A DNA stretch of 64,000 nt, taken from NCBI RefSeq assembly GCF_030407455.1, contig NZ_JASDDJ010000007.1:1-64000 (forward strand), given 5' to 3'. The DNA comes from Psychrobacter sp. 5A.1 (GTDB taxonomy: Bacteria > Pseudomonadota > Gammaproteobacteria > Pseudomonadales > Moraxellaceae). Position 1 is the stretch's first letter. Every line of letters starts with the position of its first letter. Both the position numbers and the translations under genes were made by a program. Shown in pieces: positions 1 through 9,386 of this stretch. Below the pieces are notes generated by a model, which had not been told where the DNA came from, did no database searches, and saw nothing but the letters and a program-made list of their open reading frames with translations.

Positions 1-573
1 AAAGTATTCGATCTGGTATTCTTTTATATTAACTATGGTTATGTCTGATGACAGCATACTTTTTAGAACACCACCAATTATTTAAATATTATCATTTAAA
101 AATGGCAGACAATTTTAATCAACAGATATATAACCTTAATGACCGATGCTTAAAAATCATTGATAACAATCATTTAAGAAAAAATTTTGGCTCTAAACTT
201 TGGCTCTAAACAATGCAGGACGAATATCTATAGTAAGCACTATATGGATAAAAATTCATTACCAATCTATATAGCGATTGACGAAATTACTGAGCAACCA
301 CGCCTTTCCTAATAATAAGTTTTTAGCCATTCAAAGAATAAGGCCGTAGCAGCTGGCTATCATCCGATCAACATTTACATACGACAGTTTCACAACGTCA
401 CAAGAAAACATCAAGCTGTTAGAACTTTAATGAGTTTACTACTGAAATAGAAATCATATAGTTGATAATTTGCAGACAGTATTTACCGTCACACTTAAAT
501 AAAAACGGCTCATTATTAAACATGAGTTATGGTTTTTAATTCTTGTTAATTTTATACCTTTTGGAGTTTTATA
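1..573. other. AT-rich intergenic region, no gene seen
   Basis: No reading frame with a credible start and coding character was found on either strand. The stretch is strongly AT-rich and contains a perfect 13-bp tandem duplication at 186-211. Its right end is the 5' region of the secreted-protein gene that starts at 574, including a GGAG ribosome binding site at 563-566. Confidence 0.6.
186..211. repeat. Perfect 13-bp tandem duplication
   Basis: The 13-mer TTTGGCTCTAAAC occurs twice head to tail (186-198 and 199-211) with no spacer. It lies in non-coding DNA and looks like a simple slippage duplication. Confidence 0.8.
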
Positions 574-1179
574 ATGAAAAAGAATATTTTATCGCTAATC
601 ATGGGCGCTACTCTTGTACTACCAACTATGGCAATGGCGGCACCTGTTAACCATTCATCTATCAACCATAGTGACATTATGCCAGCAGATATGCGTGATG
701 CTCCTGTCGAGAGTACTGTACAAGCGGAAGTAGAAGGTCCTGATGGTGAGCTTCTTGCTACCCAGCCAGGTGCTGTCGATGTCGAAGAGTCAGATACCAC
801 TGATATAGACATGGGCGATGAAGCAGATGATATGAATGACGAAACTGACGATATGGATAATGAAGCAAGCGATGACACGGTAGCTCTAATGACCAATACT
901 GAAGCAGCAGCCAGTCCTGAAGCAACGCCAAGCGCTGAAGCAATGACTACTGCCACAACTGCTCAGGCTCCTGTACATAATGCTCAAGCCCCTAATATGC
1001 AGCACAGCAATGCAAATTATCAGCCATTGATTGCAGGTGAAGCTGCTTCTGATAACAAAACTGCAGATGCTGTTAGTACCTTGCAAGAAAAGAAAAAAGA
1101 CAAGCGTGGTGAATTATTAGCCACTCAGCCAGCCAATGTACAGTTTAAGGAAAACCGTCGTATCGCTGTATCGCGCTAA
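574..1179 (+). CDS. Secreted acidic protein of unknown function with a duplicated GELLATQP motif
   Basis: The 201-residue product starts with a clear Sec signal peptide (Lys-rich start, hydrophobic core, cleavage near AMA-AP at about residue 23), so it should be exported. The mature part is low in complexity: an Asp/Glu/Met-rich stretch at about residues 70-110, then an Ala/Thr/Gln-rich stretch. The motif GELLATQPGAV at 58-68 returns as GELLATQPANV at 179-189, so the protein is framed by two copies of one short element. The ATG at 574 follows GGAG with 7 bases between, and a rho-independent terminator follows the stop, so this is a one-gene unit. I do not recognise the family; exported is well supported, function is unknown. 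Confidence 0.75.
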   Translation: MKKNILSLIMGATLVLPTMAMAAPVNHSSINHSDIMPADMRDAPVESTVQAEVEGPDGELLATQPGAVDVEESDTTDIDMGDEADDMNDETDDMDNEASDDTVALMTNTEAAASPEATPSAEAMTTATTAQAPVHNAQAPNMQHSNANYQPLIAGEAASDNKTADAVSTLQEKKKDKRGELLATQPANVQFKENRRIAVSR

Positions 1180-1224
1180 GCAGATAGGTAGTTTATTGTT
1201 TCAGTTCTTGAGAATATCTTATAC

Positions 1225-1257
1225 GTAAAAAAGGCAGCCATAAGGCTGCCTTTTTTG
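1225..1257. terminator. Bidirectional rho-independent terminator
   Basis: GGCAGCC and GGCTGCC pair around a short ATAA loop, flanked by A-runs on the left and T-runs on the right. It can stop transcription of the secreted-protein gene on the plus strand and of tex on the minus strand. Confidence 0.85.
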
Positions 1258-1297
1258 TTGTACATGACTATAAAGTCTGGCTATTTTTTCGCAGTAT

Positions 1298-3832
1298 TTA
1301 TTTCTTAGCTTTGGTCACGCCAGCTTCTTGTAACAATGCGCCAAGTGTGCCCATTTTACTTGGGGTTTCAGCTTTATCACTTCTTACAGGCTTGCTACGA
1401 TTATTGCTCGCATTGTCTTTATCCTGACGCTTACCACGTGGCTTAGACGGACGCTTATCAGCAGCTGGGCGATTGCTATTTGCCTGATTGCTGCGTGGGC
1501 GACTGGTTTTCTCACCATCTGTACTGGCTGTCGTAGACTTGGCAGCAGTACGTACAGGTTTTTCAGATTCAGGTTTCATGCTAAATCCGATACGACCACG
1601 TTTCTCATCGATAGAGATGACACGTACTGACACGATATCGCCAGGTTTGACACGGTTCATGGGATCAGCGACAAAGTCATTGGCCATCTGCGAGATATGT
1701 ACCAAGCCATCCTGATGCACACCGACATCAACAAAACAACCAAAGGCCGTTACGTTGGTGACTACCCCTTCTAATGTCATGCCTTCGCTCAAATCTTTGA
1801 TGCTATTGACGTCATCACGGAAATTGGCCGTTTTAAACTCAGGGCGTGGATCACGGGCAGGTTTAGCAAGCTCCTCGATAATCGCTTTTACACTGACATT
1901 ATCGTCGTTAGCAGCCAATGTAGTCGTATCAATAGTATTTAACACACCATCATTACCGATGACTTCTGGCAGCGGCTTACCCGCTTGTGCGAGTAAGCTA
2001 TCGACCAGCGCATAGCTCTCTGGATGCACACCAGTGGCATCTAATGGATTGCTACCATTGTGAATACGCAAGAAACCAGCTGCTTGCTCAAACGTCTTAG
2101 CACCTAAGCGTGGGACATTTTTGAGGGCTTCACGGCTATCAAACGCACCGTGCTCTTTGCGATAGGTGACAATTTGCTGTGCCACATTGCGATTAAGACC
2201 CGCGATGTGAGCCAAGATAGCTGGGCTGGCGGTATTTACATCCACACCAACGGCATTCACGCTATCTTGAGTCACTTTATCGAGACTGTCTGCGAGTTGA
2301 TTTTGATTGACGTCATGCTGATATTGACCCACACCAATGGCTTTTGGATCAACTTTAACGAGCTCTGACAACGGATCTTGCAAGCGACGCGCAATAGAAA
2401 CTGCACCGCGAACTGACACATCCAAATTAGCCAACTCATCACTAGCAAGCTCACTGGCTGAGTAAACAGATGCGCCTGACTCATTAACAATGACGGCTTT
2501 GGCTTTTAGCGTATCATTCGCAGCCAAAATCTCTTTGATCATCGCATCTGTTTCGCGACTTGCAGTACCATTACCGATAGCGACCAAATCAACGTTATAA
2601 GTGCTTAATAGCGTATCGATAACTTTTTTGGCTTCACCCATTTTATTATCAGGTGCAAACGGATAGACGGTTGCAACAACAGGCTTGTCTTCGCTGTCTA
2701 GCATGACATGGCCTTGCGCATCGACAATCGACATTTTTACGCCATGACGGATGCCAGGATCAACACCTAAGATTACTTTAGGGCCTGCAGGTGCAGACAT
2801 TAATAAATGCTGTAGATTGCTAGCAAACACATCGATAGCATCTGCTTCTGCTGCCAAACGCTTCTCAGTCAGCAAGCGGTGCTCGATATGCGGGCGCCAT
2901 TTGTCTTTCCACAAGCTACTGGCTGCCGCTGCCAAAAACTCACGGCGTTCTGCTGGTGTTTTGGCATCGACGTCGAAATGACTGATAATTTTTTCGATAA
3001 ATGGTGCGTCTTCGCCTTCAATTTTTAGACCCAAGACGTTTTCTTGACGGCCACGTAACATCGCCAATAAGCGATGATTTGGCAGTCGAGCAAGGCTTTC
3101 GCTATGTTCAAAATAGTCTTTGAATTTTTCGCCAACTTCGCGCTTTTCTTCACTGGCAACGGCGGAGACGATATTGGCAGTTTTGGCAAAACCACTGCGC
3201 AAGTTGTCTAGCAAGCCCAATGCTTGTGTCCATTCATCAACGATGATGGCTTGCACGCCCGCGAGTTGTTTTTCGATATCGCTAAAATCAACCTCGATTT
3301 CATTACCACTATCATCAGTGATATTTGACTGGATTTGATAACCAGCCAAGGCATCCGTTGGGGTGATTTCTTGCGTCAAGACCGCTTGGGCGGCAATATC
3401 GAGACCAGCGGCACGGGCTTTGGCAGCGGGTGAACGGCGACGCGGGCGATATGGCAGATAGATGTCTTCAAGCTCAAGCTTGGACGTCGCATTATCAATA
3501 CGCGTCTGTAGCTCATCGGTCAGATTGCCCTGTGTGCTTAGCAACTCAGTAATTTTGAGGCGACGTGTTGCCATGTCACGCTCATAATTGAGAGACTTCT
3601 CTAAAGCACGCAGCTGCGCATCATCAAGGTTTTGAGTCTTTTCTTTGCGGTAACGCGCAATAAAAGGAACCGTCGCGCCTTCATCGTAAAGTTTGACAAA
3701 CGCATTGACTTGAGCAGTCTTAATGCCAAGCGCGCGAGCAAGCTTGTCGTGAATATTCGCGTGTGTGGTTGCATCTAAAACCTGTGCATTTGTCGAGGTT
3801 TGAGATGACGTCAAGGTATCAGTGCTACTCAT
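1298..3832 (-). CDS. tex: Tex, S1-domain RNA-binding transcription accessory protein
   Basis: Tex is a cytoplasmic nucleic-acid-binding protein related to the core of eukaryotic Spt6, involved in transcription and RNA metabolism. The 844-residue product shows the family order: N-terminal helical region with the IARYRKEKT motif (about 58-66), YqgF/RNase-H-like fold starting at ILGVDPGIRHG (about 355), helix-hairpin-helix region (about 540-610, NVPRLGAKTFEQAAGF), and a C-terminal S1 domain (about 685-760). After S1 there is a Ser/Lys/Arg-rich tail of roughly 80 residues ending in GALLQEAGVTKAKK, which makes it somewhat longer than the usual 770-790. It is a stand-alone gene between a bidirectional terminator and a 397-bp divergent promoter region. 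Confidence 0.95.
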   Translation of the reverse strand: MSSTDTLTSSQTSTNAQVLDATTHANIHDKLARALGIKTAQVNAFVKLYDEGATVPFIARYRKEKTQNLDDAQLRALEKSLNYERDMATRRLKITELLSTQGNLTDELQTRIDNATSKLELEDIYLPYRPRRRSPAAKARAAGLDIAAQAVLTQEITPTDALAGYQIQSNITDDSGNEIEVDFSDIEKQLAGVQAIIVDEWTQALGLLDNLRSGFAKTANIVSAVASEEKREVGEKFKDYFEHSESLARLPNHRLLAMLRGRQENVLGLKIEGEDAPFIEKIISHFDVDAKTPAERREFLAAAASSLWKDKWRPHIEHRLLTEKRLAAEADAIDVFASNLQHLLMSAPAGPKVILGVDPGIRHGVKMSIVDAQGHVMLDSEDKPVVATVYPFAPDNKMGEAKKVIDTLLSTYNVDLVAIGNGTASRETDAMIKEILAANDTLKAKAVIVNESGASVYSASELASDELANLDVSVRGAVSIARRLQDPLSELVKVDPKAIGVGQYQHDVNQNQLADSLDKVTQDSVNAVGVDVNTASPAILAHIAGLNRNVAQQIVTYRKEHGAFDSREALKNVPRLGAKTFEQAAGFLRIHNGSNPLDATGVHPESYALVDSLLAQAGKPLPEVIGNDGVLNTIDTTTLAANDDNVSVKAIIEELAKPARDPRPEFKTANFRDDVNSIKDLSEGMTLEGVVTNVTAFGCFVDVGVHQDGLVHISQMANDFVADPMNRVKPGDIVSVRVISIDEKRGRIGFSMKPESEKPVRTAAKSTTASTDGEKTSRPRSNQANSNRPAADKRPSKPRGKRQDKDNASNNRSKPVRSDKAETPSKMGTLGALLQEAGVTKAKK

Positions 3833-4229
3833 ATACGTATCAATCGTTGAGAAATGTAGCTTTGCATTATAGCAAAAGCTGCATGAATAAAAATACCTTT
3901 TATCTTTTCGTTATTTATTGCTCATTTTGAGGCGTAAATCGTTTTATATCAGATGTCCTAAGGACTTGTTAAACAAACGCATACAGCATTTATCCTTATG
4001 GGTGATGCAATTCGCGGTGCAATCTTATACACTAAAGTATCAATAACACAAATATTGATATGTGCTGACATATTGAACAATAGTCTTTAATTTTATGAAG
4101 TACTTATTCGCAACCAATAATTAAATAATGATACTTGGTTAGCAGTCATTTTTTACTCATGGCTTTTTATTTATAGTCTCTGCTAACCGCCGTTTTTGCT
4201 AACAATAATTTTTATAAAAGGATGCCTGT
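3833..4229. other. Divergent promoter region between tex and the ompR-like gene
   Basis: A 397-bp AT-rich gap with no credible reading frame. It must contain the tex promoter on the minus strand and the promoter of the response regulator on the plus strand. I could not pick out a convincing -35/-10 pair or operator. Confidence 0.5.
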
Positions 4230-4988
4230 ATGCCTGATAATACCAGCCCCGATACTTTGACTCAGCGTATTTTAGTCGTCGATGACGATGCACGTCTGCG
4301 CTCGTTGTTACAACGCTTTCTGGAAGACGACGGCTTTGTCGTTCGTACTGCTCATGATGGCAGCCAGATGGACAAACTCATGCAGCGTGAGCTTTTCTCT
4401 TTGGTCGTGTTAGATTTGATGCTACCAGGCGAAGACGGTATCAGTATCTGTAAGCGTCTGCGTGAAGACAATGCGGACATTCCTATCATTATGCTTACCG
4501 CCAAAGGTGGCGATGCGGACCGTATCGCAGGTCTAGAAGCGGGTGCAGATGACTATCTGCCCAAGCCTTTTAATCCAAAAGAGCTATTGGCTCGTATCAA
4601 AGCCGTACTACGCCGTCAAAACCGCGAGCTGCCAGGTGCGCCAAGTCATCAAATGGAAGTGGTCGAATTTGGTCCATGGACATTGGATCTATCGACTCGT
4701 ACGCTCAAACGCGATGGTAACGTAGTCACTTTGACGACAGGTGAGTTTTCAGTATTGAAGGCATTGGTGCAACATCCACGTGAGCCATTGACACGTGACA
4801 AGTTGATGAACCTTGCCCGTGGTCGTGAATGGGGTGCAATGGAGCGCTCTATCGATGTCCAAGTATCACGCTTACGTCGCCTGATTGAAGACAACCCTTC
4901 TCAAGCACGCTACATCCAGACTGTTTGGGGCGTGGGCTATGTATTCGTTCCTGATGAAGCCGAGGTAGAATCTATCAAGAGTGAATAA
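4230..4988 (+). CDS. ompR: OmpR/PhoB-family response regulator, OmpR-like
   Basis: A 252-residue two-component response regulator. The receiver domain (about 13-130) has the acidic pocket D18-D20, the phospho-acceptor D62 in VVLDLMLPGEDG, T90 and K112 in YLPKPF, so all residues needed for phosphorylation are present. The C-terminal winged helix (about 145-245) contains RSIDVQVSRLRRLIE and ends with the typical YIQTVWGVGYVF. AAAAGGA at 4216-4222 precedes the ATG. The closest match by eye is OmpR, the osmotic-stress regulator of porins, which normally sits beside its kinase EnvZ. Here the next gene is a CobW-type GTPase, so the regulator is unpartnered locally. OmpR is the likely identity; the regulon is not shown. 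Confidence 0.85.
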   Translation: MPDNTSPDTLTQRILVVDDDARLRSLLQRFLEDDGFVVRTAHDGSQMDKLMQRELFSLVVLDLMLPGEDGISICKRLREDNADIPIIMLTAKGGDADRIAGLEAGADDYLPKPFNPKELLARIKAVLRRQNRELPGAPSHQMEVVEFGPWTLDLSTRTLKRDGNVVTLTTGEFSVLKALVQHPREPLTRDKLMNLARGREWGAMERSIDVQVSRLRRLIEDNPSQARYIQTVWGVGYVFVPDEAEVESIKSE

Positions 4989-5052
4989 CTTTTGAGTGAT
5001 CTAATTTCTTTTAATATAGGCCGTGTTTGGTTACTCACAAACACGTGCCAAT

Positions 5053-6294
5053 ATGATGAGCATGTCTGTGAAGAACCCTATTATTTTTCAAAACATACCC
5101 TGCACGTTAGTGACAGGGTTTTTAGGTGCTGGCAAGACCACCGTCATTAATCAATTACTGGCCACAAAGCCGAATGACGAACGCTGGGCTTTATTGATCA
5201 ATGAGTTTGGCCGTATCGGTATTGATGGCGCACTCCTAGCAAGCTCCCAAGATAACGATCTTGAGCAAAAAAATATCGCCATTCGTGAAGTCAGTGGTGG
5301 TTGTATTTGCTGCACCAGTCAGCTGCCCTTACAAATTGCGATCAGTCGTCTGCTCAGTGAGCATCATCCACAGCGATTAATAATCGAACCCACAGGATTG
5401 GCACATCCACGCGAGCTGATACTACAACTCAGTGCTTCACATTGGCAAACGGCACTAAAAATGAATGCGGTCATAACCGTACTGAGTGGCGTGCAGTGGC
5501 AACAGAGTAAGTATCGTGACCATGATGGTTTTCAAGCGCATGTCCGTGATGCTGATGTGCTGATAATAAATCGCTATGACCAGTTAAATACTAGCGAAAA
5601 ACAATCCTTGCTAGAATGGATAGCCACGCTAAATTCACAAGTAAAAATTATTTGGGCAGCATCAGGATTAACGGCAACTGAAATAACAGACTCATCAGAT
5701 CTCCATTTAGCAGATAATCTTGTAGCACATGCATATTCGACAACATTGAACGACCAACTGAACAAGCCCAGCTATATCATTTCGAATCAACGAAAAGTCA
5801 GTATCGCTCACCCTCAAAAATCTATGAGTGGTTTGCTACCTCAAGCCAATTCTCTAGCAGCTATGCCATCATCGAATTCATTTATAGATGAGAACGAAGC
5901 TCAAGCCAGTATTGATAATGACCTGCCCTATCGCTACCATGAAGATCAGCAAGATTTTCAGTTGGCTGGATGGCGACTACCTGCACACTACATACTAAAC
6001 GCTGACGATTTACAGGATTGGTTATTAGCACTGCCAAACTGGCAACGCATCAAAGGCGTGGTACATACTTCTGATGGCTGGATGCAGATCAATTTTAACC
6101 CTGGTAGTCTAACCACCAAAACCATTGACCCACAGACTGATAGTCGATTGGAAGTTATTTTGCAATTAGACAATGCTGTCGATACAAATGCTGCCGATAC
6201 AGATATAGAAGAAACTGAGAATGATGCCAAAGCCTCATCGGCCTTGATAGATTGGGAAGCATGCGATCGCGAACTGATGGCACTGGTTATGTAG
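5053..6294 (+). CDS. CobW/YjiA (COG0523) family GTPase, putative metal chaperone
   Basis: A G3E-family P-loop GTPase. Counting from the upstream GTG at 5023, the P-loop GFLGAGKTT is at 32-40, the metal-binding CxCC motif GGCICC has its cysteines at 94, 96 and 97, EPTGLAHP is at 122-129 and the base-recognition motif is NRYD at 183-186. The CobW C-terminal domain follows a variable, Gln/Ser-rich linker. Such proteins deliver metals such as zinc to client enzymes; which metal is not evident. I chose the ATG at 5053 because the GTG at 5023 is only two bases from a weak AGG, but neither start nor the ATG at 5062 has a strong ribosome binding site. It lies about 60 bp after the ompR-like gene on the same strand with no terminator between, so co-transcription is possible. 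Confidence 0.85.
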   Translation: MMSMSVKNPIIFQNIPCTLVTGFLGAGKTTVINQLLATKPNDERWALLINEFGRIGIDGALLASSQDNDLEQKNIAIREVSGGCICCTSQLPLQIAISRLLSEHHPQRLIIEPTGLAHPRELILQLSASHWQTALKMNAVITVLSGVQWQQSKYRDHDGFQAHVRDADVLIINRYDQLNTSEKQSLLEWIATLNSQVKIIWAASGLTATEITDSSDLHLADNLVAHAYSTTLNDQLNKPSYIISNQRKVSIAHPQKSMSGLLPQANSLAAMPSSNSFIDENEAQASIDNDLPYRYHEDQQDFQLAGWRLPAHYILNADDLQDWLLALPNWQRIKGVVHTSDGWMQINFNPGSLTTKTIDPQTDSRLEVILQLDNAVDTNAADTDIEETENDAKASSALIDWEACDRELMALVM

Positions 6295-6301
6295 TAATAG
6301 A

Positions 6302-6357
6302 CAAAAAAAGGGCGGACATTGCGATATAAAATAGCAATGTCCGCCCTTTTTCTTTTT
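6302..6357. terminator. Bidirectional terminator between convergent genes
   Basis: A long stem (GGGCGGACATTGC with GCAATGTCCGCCC, extended by A/T pairs) with an A-run on the left and a T-run on the right. The right T-run runs to the stop codon of the zinc-finger gene on the other strand, so both convergent genes share this hairpin. Confidence 0.92.
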
Positions 6358-6623
6358 TAGCGTAGTTGACTGTCCTTACTGCCCCGACGATTGAACAACT
6401 CGGCAGCTCTCGCCTCTTGTTCAAGTTCTGTCTGACAACCTACGCAGTGTTGAATACCTGGTACGGCTAAACGCCTTGCCTCTGGAATAGAATTGCCACA
6501 TTCATCACACAGCTCAGCACTATCACCCGTTGGCAGCGAACGTCGTGCCCGTTCTAATGCATCATTAACGGTCGCATCCATTTGCTCGTGCTCAGCACCA
6601 TCTCTTGACCAACCACCTGCCAT
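6357..6623 (-). CDS. DksA/TraR-family C4 zinc-finger protein (YbiI type)
   Basis: An 88-residue protein with one DksA/TraR-type zinc finger: cysteines at 39, 42, 60 and 63 in CDECGNSIPEARR and HCVGC spacing. It lacks the long coiled coil of full-length DksA, which places it with the short YbiI-like proteins whose role is poorly known; members may bind RNA polymerase. All four cysteines remain, so it should need zinc. It starts with MAGGWSRDGA, typical of this subfamily, and is convergent with the CobW-type GTPase. A single-gene unit with a shared terminator. Confidence 0.85.
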   Translation of the reverse strand: MAGGWSRDGAEHEQMDATVNDALERARRSLPTGDSAELCDECGNSIPEARRLAVPGIQHCVGCQTELEQEARAAELFNRRGSKDSQLR

Positions 6624-6777
6624 AATTTTATCCTATTTTTTATTCATTATAATTAGACAATACAAATGTCTTTAATAACAAATAGATGGGGCTATCTATG
6701 GTTAATTGCAACCTGCGATAATTTACAGAACCATCAGCAAAGAGTGATAAAGTCGATTCAACTCAAAAACCTCACTG

Positions 6778-7614
6778 CTAGTCTTTTGGTTGTAGCTCAA
6801 CGACTTGCCCACGCACGCCAATACTGTCATCACTCATCAGACAGACATAACCTGCCATAATATCCTCAGGCGTTTTTAAGCTCATAGGGTTTTCACCTGG
6901 ATACGCATGTGCGCGCATGTTGGTACGAGTACCACCCGGATTGACACAGTTAAAACGTAGGTTGGTGGTGTTTTGTGTCTCTTGAGTAAAGATATCACTC
7001 ATACCTTCTACTGCTTGTTTTGAGAGGGCATAAGCACCCCAAAACGCGCGCGGATGCGTGCCTACTGTGCTAGAAGTAAAAACGATAGAACCATGATCAG
7101 CATCTTTTAGCAGTGGCAATAGCGCTTGAGTAAGCATAAAGGTCGCCGTGAAATTCACTTTCATCACTTGCGCAAACGTATCGATATCATACATCTCAAG
7201 TGGCGTTAGCTGTCCAAGCACACCCGCATTATGCAAGATACCATCTAGCTTACCAACTTCTTTATTGATTAGTCCTTCGAGTTGCTGCATTTCAGCATAA
7301 GTTGCCCCTTCTAGATTCATTGGCAGCATGGCAGGCTGCTTGCCACCAAGGCTCTCAATCTCATCATAGACGTATTCAAGTTTGCTGCTAGTACGGCCTA
7401 ATAACAAGACAGTGGCACCATAACGGGCATAGGTCAATGCGGCAACACGGCCAATACCATCCCCTGCACCAGTCACCAAAATAGTCTTACCATCTAAGCA
7501 TTTATCAGGTGGCACAAAGCCGCGAATGTCGTCATGAGTCAAAGTCTGTGTAAGGCTTTGGACGGTTTTTTTATCATTTTTCTGATCAGCTGGCTGATTA
7601 TTATTGTCACTCAT
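6778..7614 (-). CDS. Short-chain dehydrogenase/reductase, YciK-like
   Basis: A classical SDR of 278 residues. It shows the NAD(P)-binding TGAGDGIG (about 48-55), the HNAG structural motif (about 127-130), a catalytic serine in FTSSTVG, and the catalytic pair Y195 and K199 in WGAYALSKQ. The substrate is unknown; it resembles E. coli YciK. It is the third gene of a minus-strand run ubiG - gph - SDR, with 146 bp between gph and this ATG. The frame continues to a GTG at 7626, but the ATG at 7614 is preceded by GTGAG at a better distance. The same arrangement of ubiG, gph and a YciK-like SDR is, from memory, found in other Moraxellaceae. Confidence 0.85.
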   Translation of the reverse strand: MSDNNNQPADQKNDKKTVQSLTQTLTHDDIRGFVPPDKCLDGKTILVTGAGDGIGRVAALTYARYGATVLLLGRTSSKLEYVYDEIESLGGKQPAMLPMNLEGATYAEMQQLEGLINKEVGKLDGILHNAGVLGQLTPLEMYDIDTFAQVMKVNFTATFMLTQALLPLLKDADHGSIVFTSSTVGTHPRAFWGAYALSKQAVEGMSDIFTQETQNTTNLRFNCVNPGGTRTNMRAHAYPGENPMSLKTPEDIMAGYVCLMSDDSIGVRGQVVELQPKD

Positions 7615-7760
7615 GGCATGGCTCACTACTTATCATTAAATCGTTGAGGATATGTACTGGTGATTATGAATCTGACGTTATTTATATTGATGCGCTAATT
7701 CTCCTGATACTCTAATTCTACTAAGGCAGCTTATAAAAAGACTACTCAAAAAAGAACAGT

Positions 7761-8471
7761 CTATAAATACTCAAACTTACCTGAAGAGAGCAGCAATTTA
7801 TTTAACTGCTCAGGGGTGTCTGTAATATAGTCGGCGCCCCATTTTTTCAAAGACTTTTGATCTTCGGGTGGAATATATCCATAAGCGGCCAAAATCGTTG
7901 GCATACCAGCGGCGTTGCCAGCTTCAATATCACGTATATGGTCACCGACATAGAGGACGCAGCCAGCCGCCCCGCGAGGAATACCGAGCTTCTCTAGCGC
8001 CATATACATGGGCTCTGGATCTGGTTTGGTACGAGATACATCATCTGGACAAACCAAAACTGCACAGCGTTCATCCAATTGCATCACACTTAATAGCTTC
8101 TCTGCCAGATAGCGCGGCTTATTGGTGACAATACCCCATGGCACCCCTTTTCCTTCCAGCTCAGTCAGTACCGTGTCCAGCCCTTGAAACACGCAACTGT
8201 CGACACAGATATCTGCTTCATAATCCTCTAAGAATTGTTGGCGAAAATCAAGCAATGCTTCATCGCTGACTTCTAATTGATTATTGTGTCTTAGCATCAA
8301 TTGCACCATGGCTGAAGCACCCGCAGAGACTTGCTCACGGATTTCTACTTCAGACGGCGCTTGCCAATTATTTTCGAGACTCATTTTGCCAATGATACGA
8401 ACAAAATCAGCAGCAGTATCGATTAATGTCCCATCAAGGTCAAATAAAACAGCTTTTACAAATTGGGTCAT
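7761..8471 (-). CDS. gph: Phosphoglycolate phosphatase (HAD superfamily)
   Basis: A 236-residue haloacid-dehalogenase hydrolase. Motif I is DLDGTLIDT near the N-terminus with the nucleophile Asp, motif II is the Thr in GIVTNKP, and motif III/IV is the Lys in RTKPDPEPM with GDHIRDIEAGNAAG. A helical cap follows motif I, as in Gph. The enzyme removes phosphate from 2-phosphoglycolate formed during DNA repair and oxygen damage. It lies 69 bp after ubiG; ubiG-gph pairing is common in gammaproteobacteria. Gph is the best call, though related HAD enzymes with other sugar-phosphate substrates look similar. Confidence 0.88.
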   Translation of the reverse strand: MTQFVKAVLFDLDGTLIDTAADFVRIIGKMSLENNWQAPSEVEIREQVSAGASAMVQLMLRHNNQLEVSDEALLDFRQQFLEDYEADICVDSCVFQGLDTVLTELEGKGVPWGIVTNKPRYLAEKLLSVMQLDERCAVLVCPDDVSRTKPDPEPMYMALEKLGIPRGAAGCVLYVGDHIRDIEAGNAAGMPTILAAYGYIPPEDQKSLKKWGADYITDTPEQLNKLLLSSGKFEYL

Positions 8472-8540
8472 AGTGAATGCTCTTGAGATTGATAATGGGT
8501 TTATTGAGAATATGGCGGATACAGGTCATCGACTACAGCA

Positions 8541-9386
8541 TTAAACCAGTGGCTTTTGGACGGCTATCATATAATTGACATCAACGTTTTGGGCAAGCCA
8601 GTAGCGCTTCGTCAACGGATTATAATGCAGACCTATAATATCCTGACGGACAAATCCGGTATTGATTGCCATTTTATCTAACTCAGCTGGCGTAATAAAT
8701 TTGGCATAGTCATGGGTACCACGATCAAGCAATTGCAGCACATACTCTGCACCAACGATGGCAAACAAATAGGACTTAGGATTGCGATTAATCGTTGATA
8801 GCACACAGACACCACCAGGAGCCAATAATTCATAACAAGCCTGTACAATCGAGCTGGGATCAGGCACGTGCTCCAGCATCTCCATACAAGTCACGACATC
8901 AAACTGACCCGCATGCGTTTTTGCCAATGCTTCAACCGGTATGTGCTGATAGCGAAGCGTATTCTCTAATCCACTTTGCTCTGCATGTAACGCAGCAGCT
9001 TTGAGGTTTTCTGTACCTAAATCAATCCCTGTCACATCAGCACCGCGGCGTGCCATAGACTCTGATAATATTCCACCGCCACACCCTACATCGAGTACTT
9101 TTTTGCCAGCAAGTCCCTGCTCAGCAGTTTTTTCAGCAGCAACATGAGTGGCACTGTCATTTTTATAACCACGCTTGATGTTTTCTTCTATCCAGTTCAA
9201 ACGTAAAGGATTGATCTCATGTAGCGTTGCAAACGCGCCAGTATTGCTCCACCATTCACTCGCCAAGTTATTAAATTTTTCGACTTCACTAGGATCCACG
9301 TTGATGGTGTTAGACTCTATATTATGTAAAACGCTATTCTTATTTTGGTCACTTGAAGTTGACGAAGAATTCAAAGCTGAGCTCAT
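8541..9386 (-). CDS. ubiG: Ubiquinone biosynthesis O-methyltransferase
   Basis: A class I SAM-dependent methyltransferase of 281 residues. The SAM-binding motif VLDVGCGGGI lies at about 97-106, followed by the acidic post-motif VTGIDLG and CMEMLEHVPDP. The leading EVEKFNNLASEWW is characteristic of UbiG, which performs both O-methylations of ubiquinone biosynthesis at the membrane. The start is the ATG at 9386, which has AAGGA about 8 bases upstream; a GTG at 9407 extends the frame by 7 residues without a matching site. The first 30 or so residues are a Ser/Asn-rich extension beyond the usual 240-residue family length. First gene of ubiG-gph-SDR. Confidence 0.94.
   Translation of the reverse strand: MSSALNSSSTSSDQNKNSVLHNIESNTINVDPSEVEKFNNLASEWWSNTGAFATLHEINPLRLNWIEENIKRGYKNDSATHVAAEKTAEQGLAGKKVLDVGCGGGILSESMARRGADVTGIDLGTENLKAAALHAEQSGLENTLRYQHIPVEALAKTHAGQFDVVTCMEMLEHVPDPSSIVQACYELLAPGGVCVLSTINRNPKSYLFAIVGAEYVLQLLDRGTHDYAKFITPAELDKMAINTGFVRQDIIGLHYNPLTKRYWLAQNVDVNYMIAVQKPLV

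Noticed and set aside
6357-6623. The CobW-type GTPase and the DksA-like zinc finger as a zinc-starvation pair
   Set aside because: They are convergent with separate promoters, no Zur box was seen, and the zinc finger keeps all four Cys, unlike zinc-sparing DksA paralogues.
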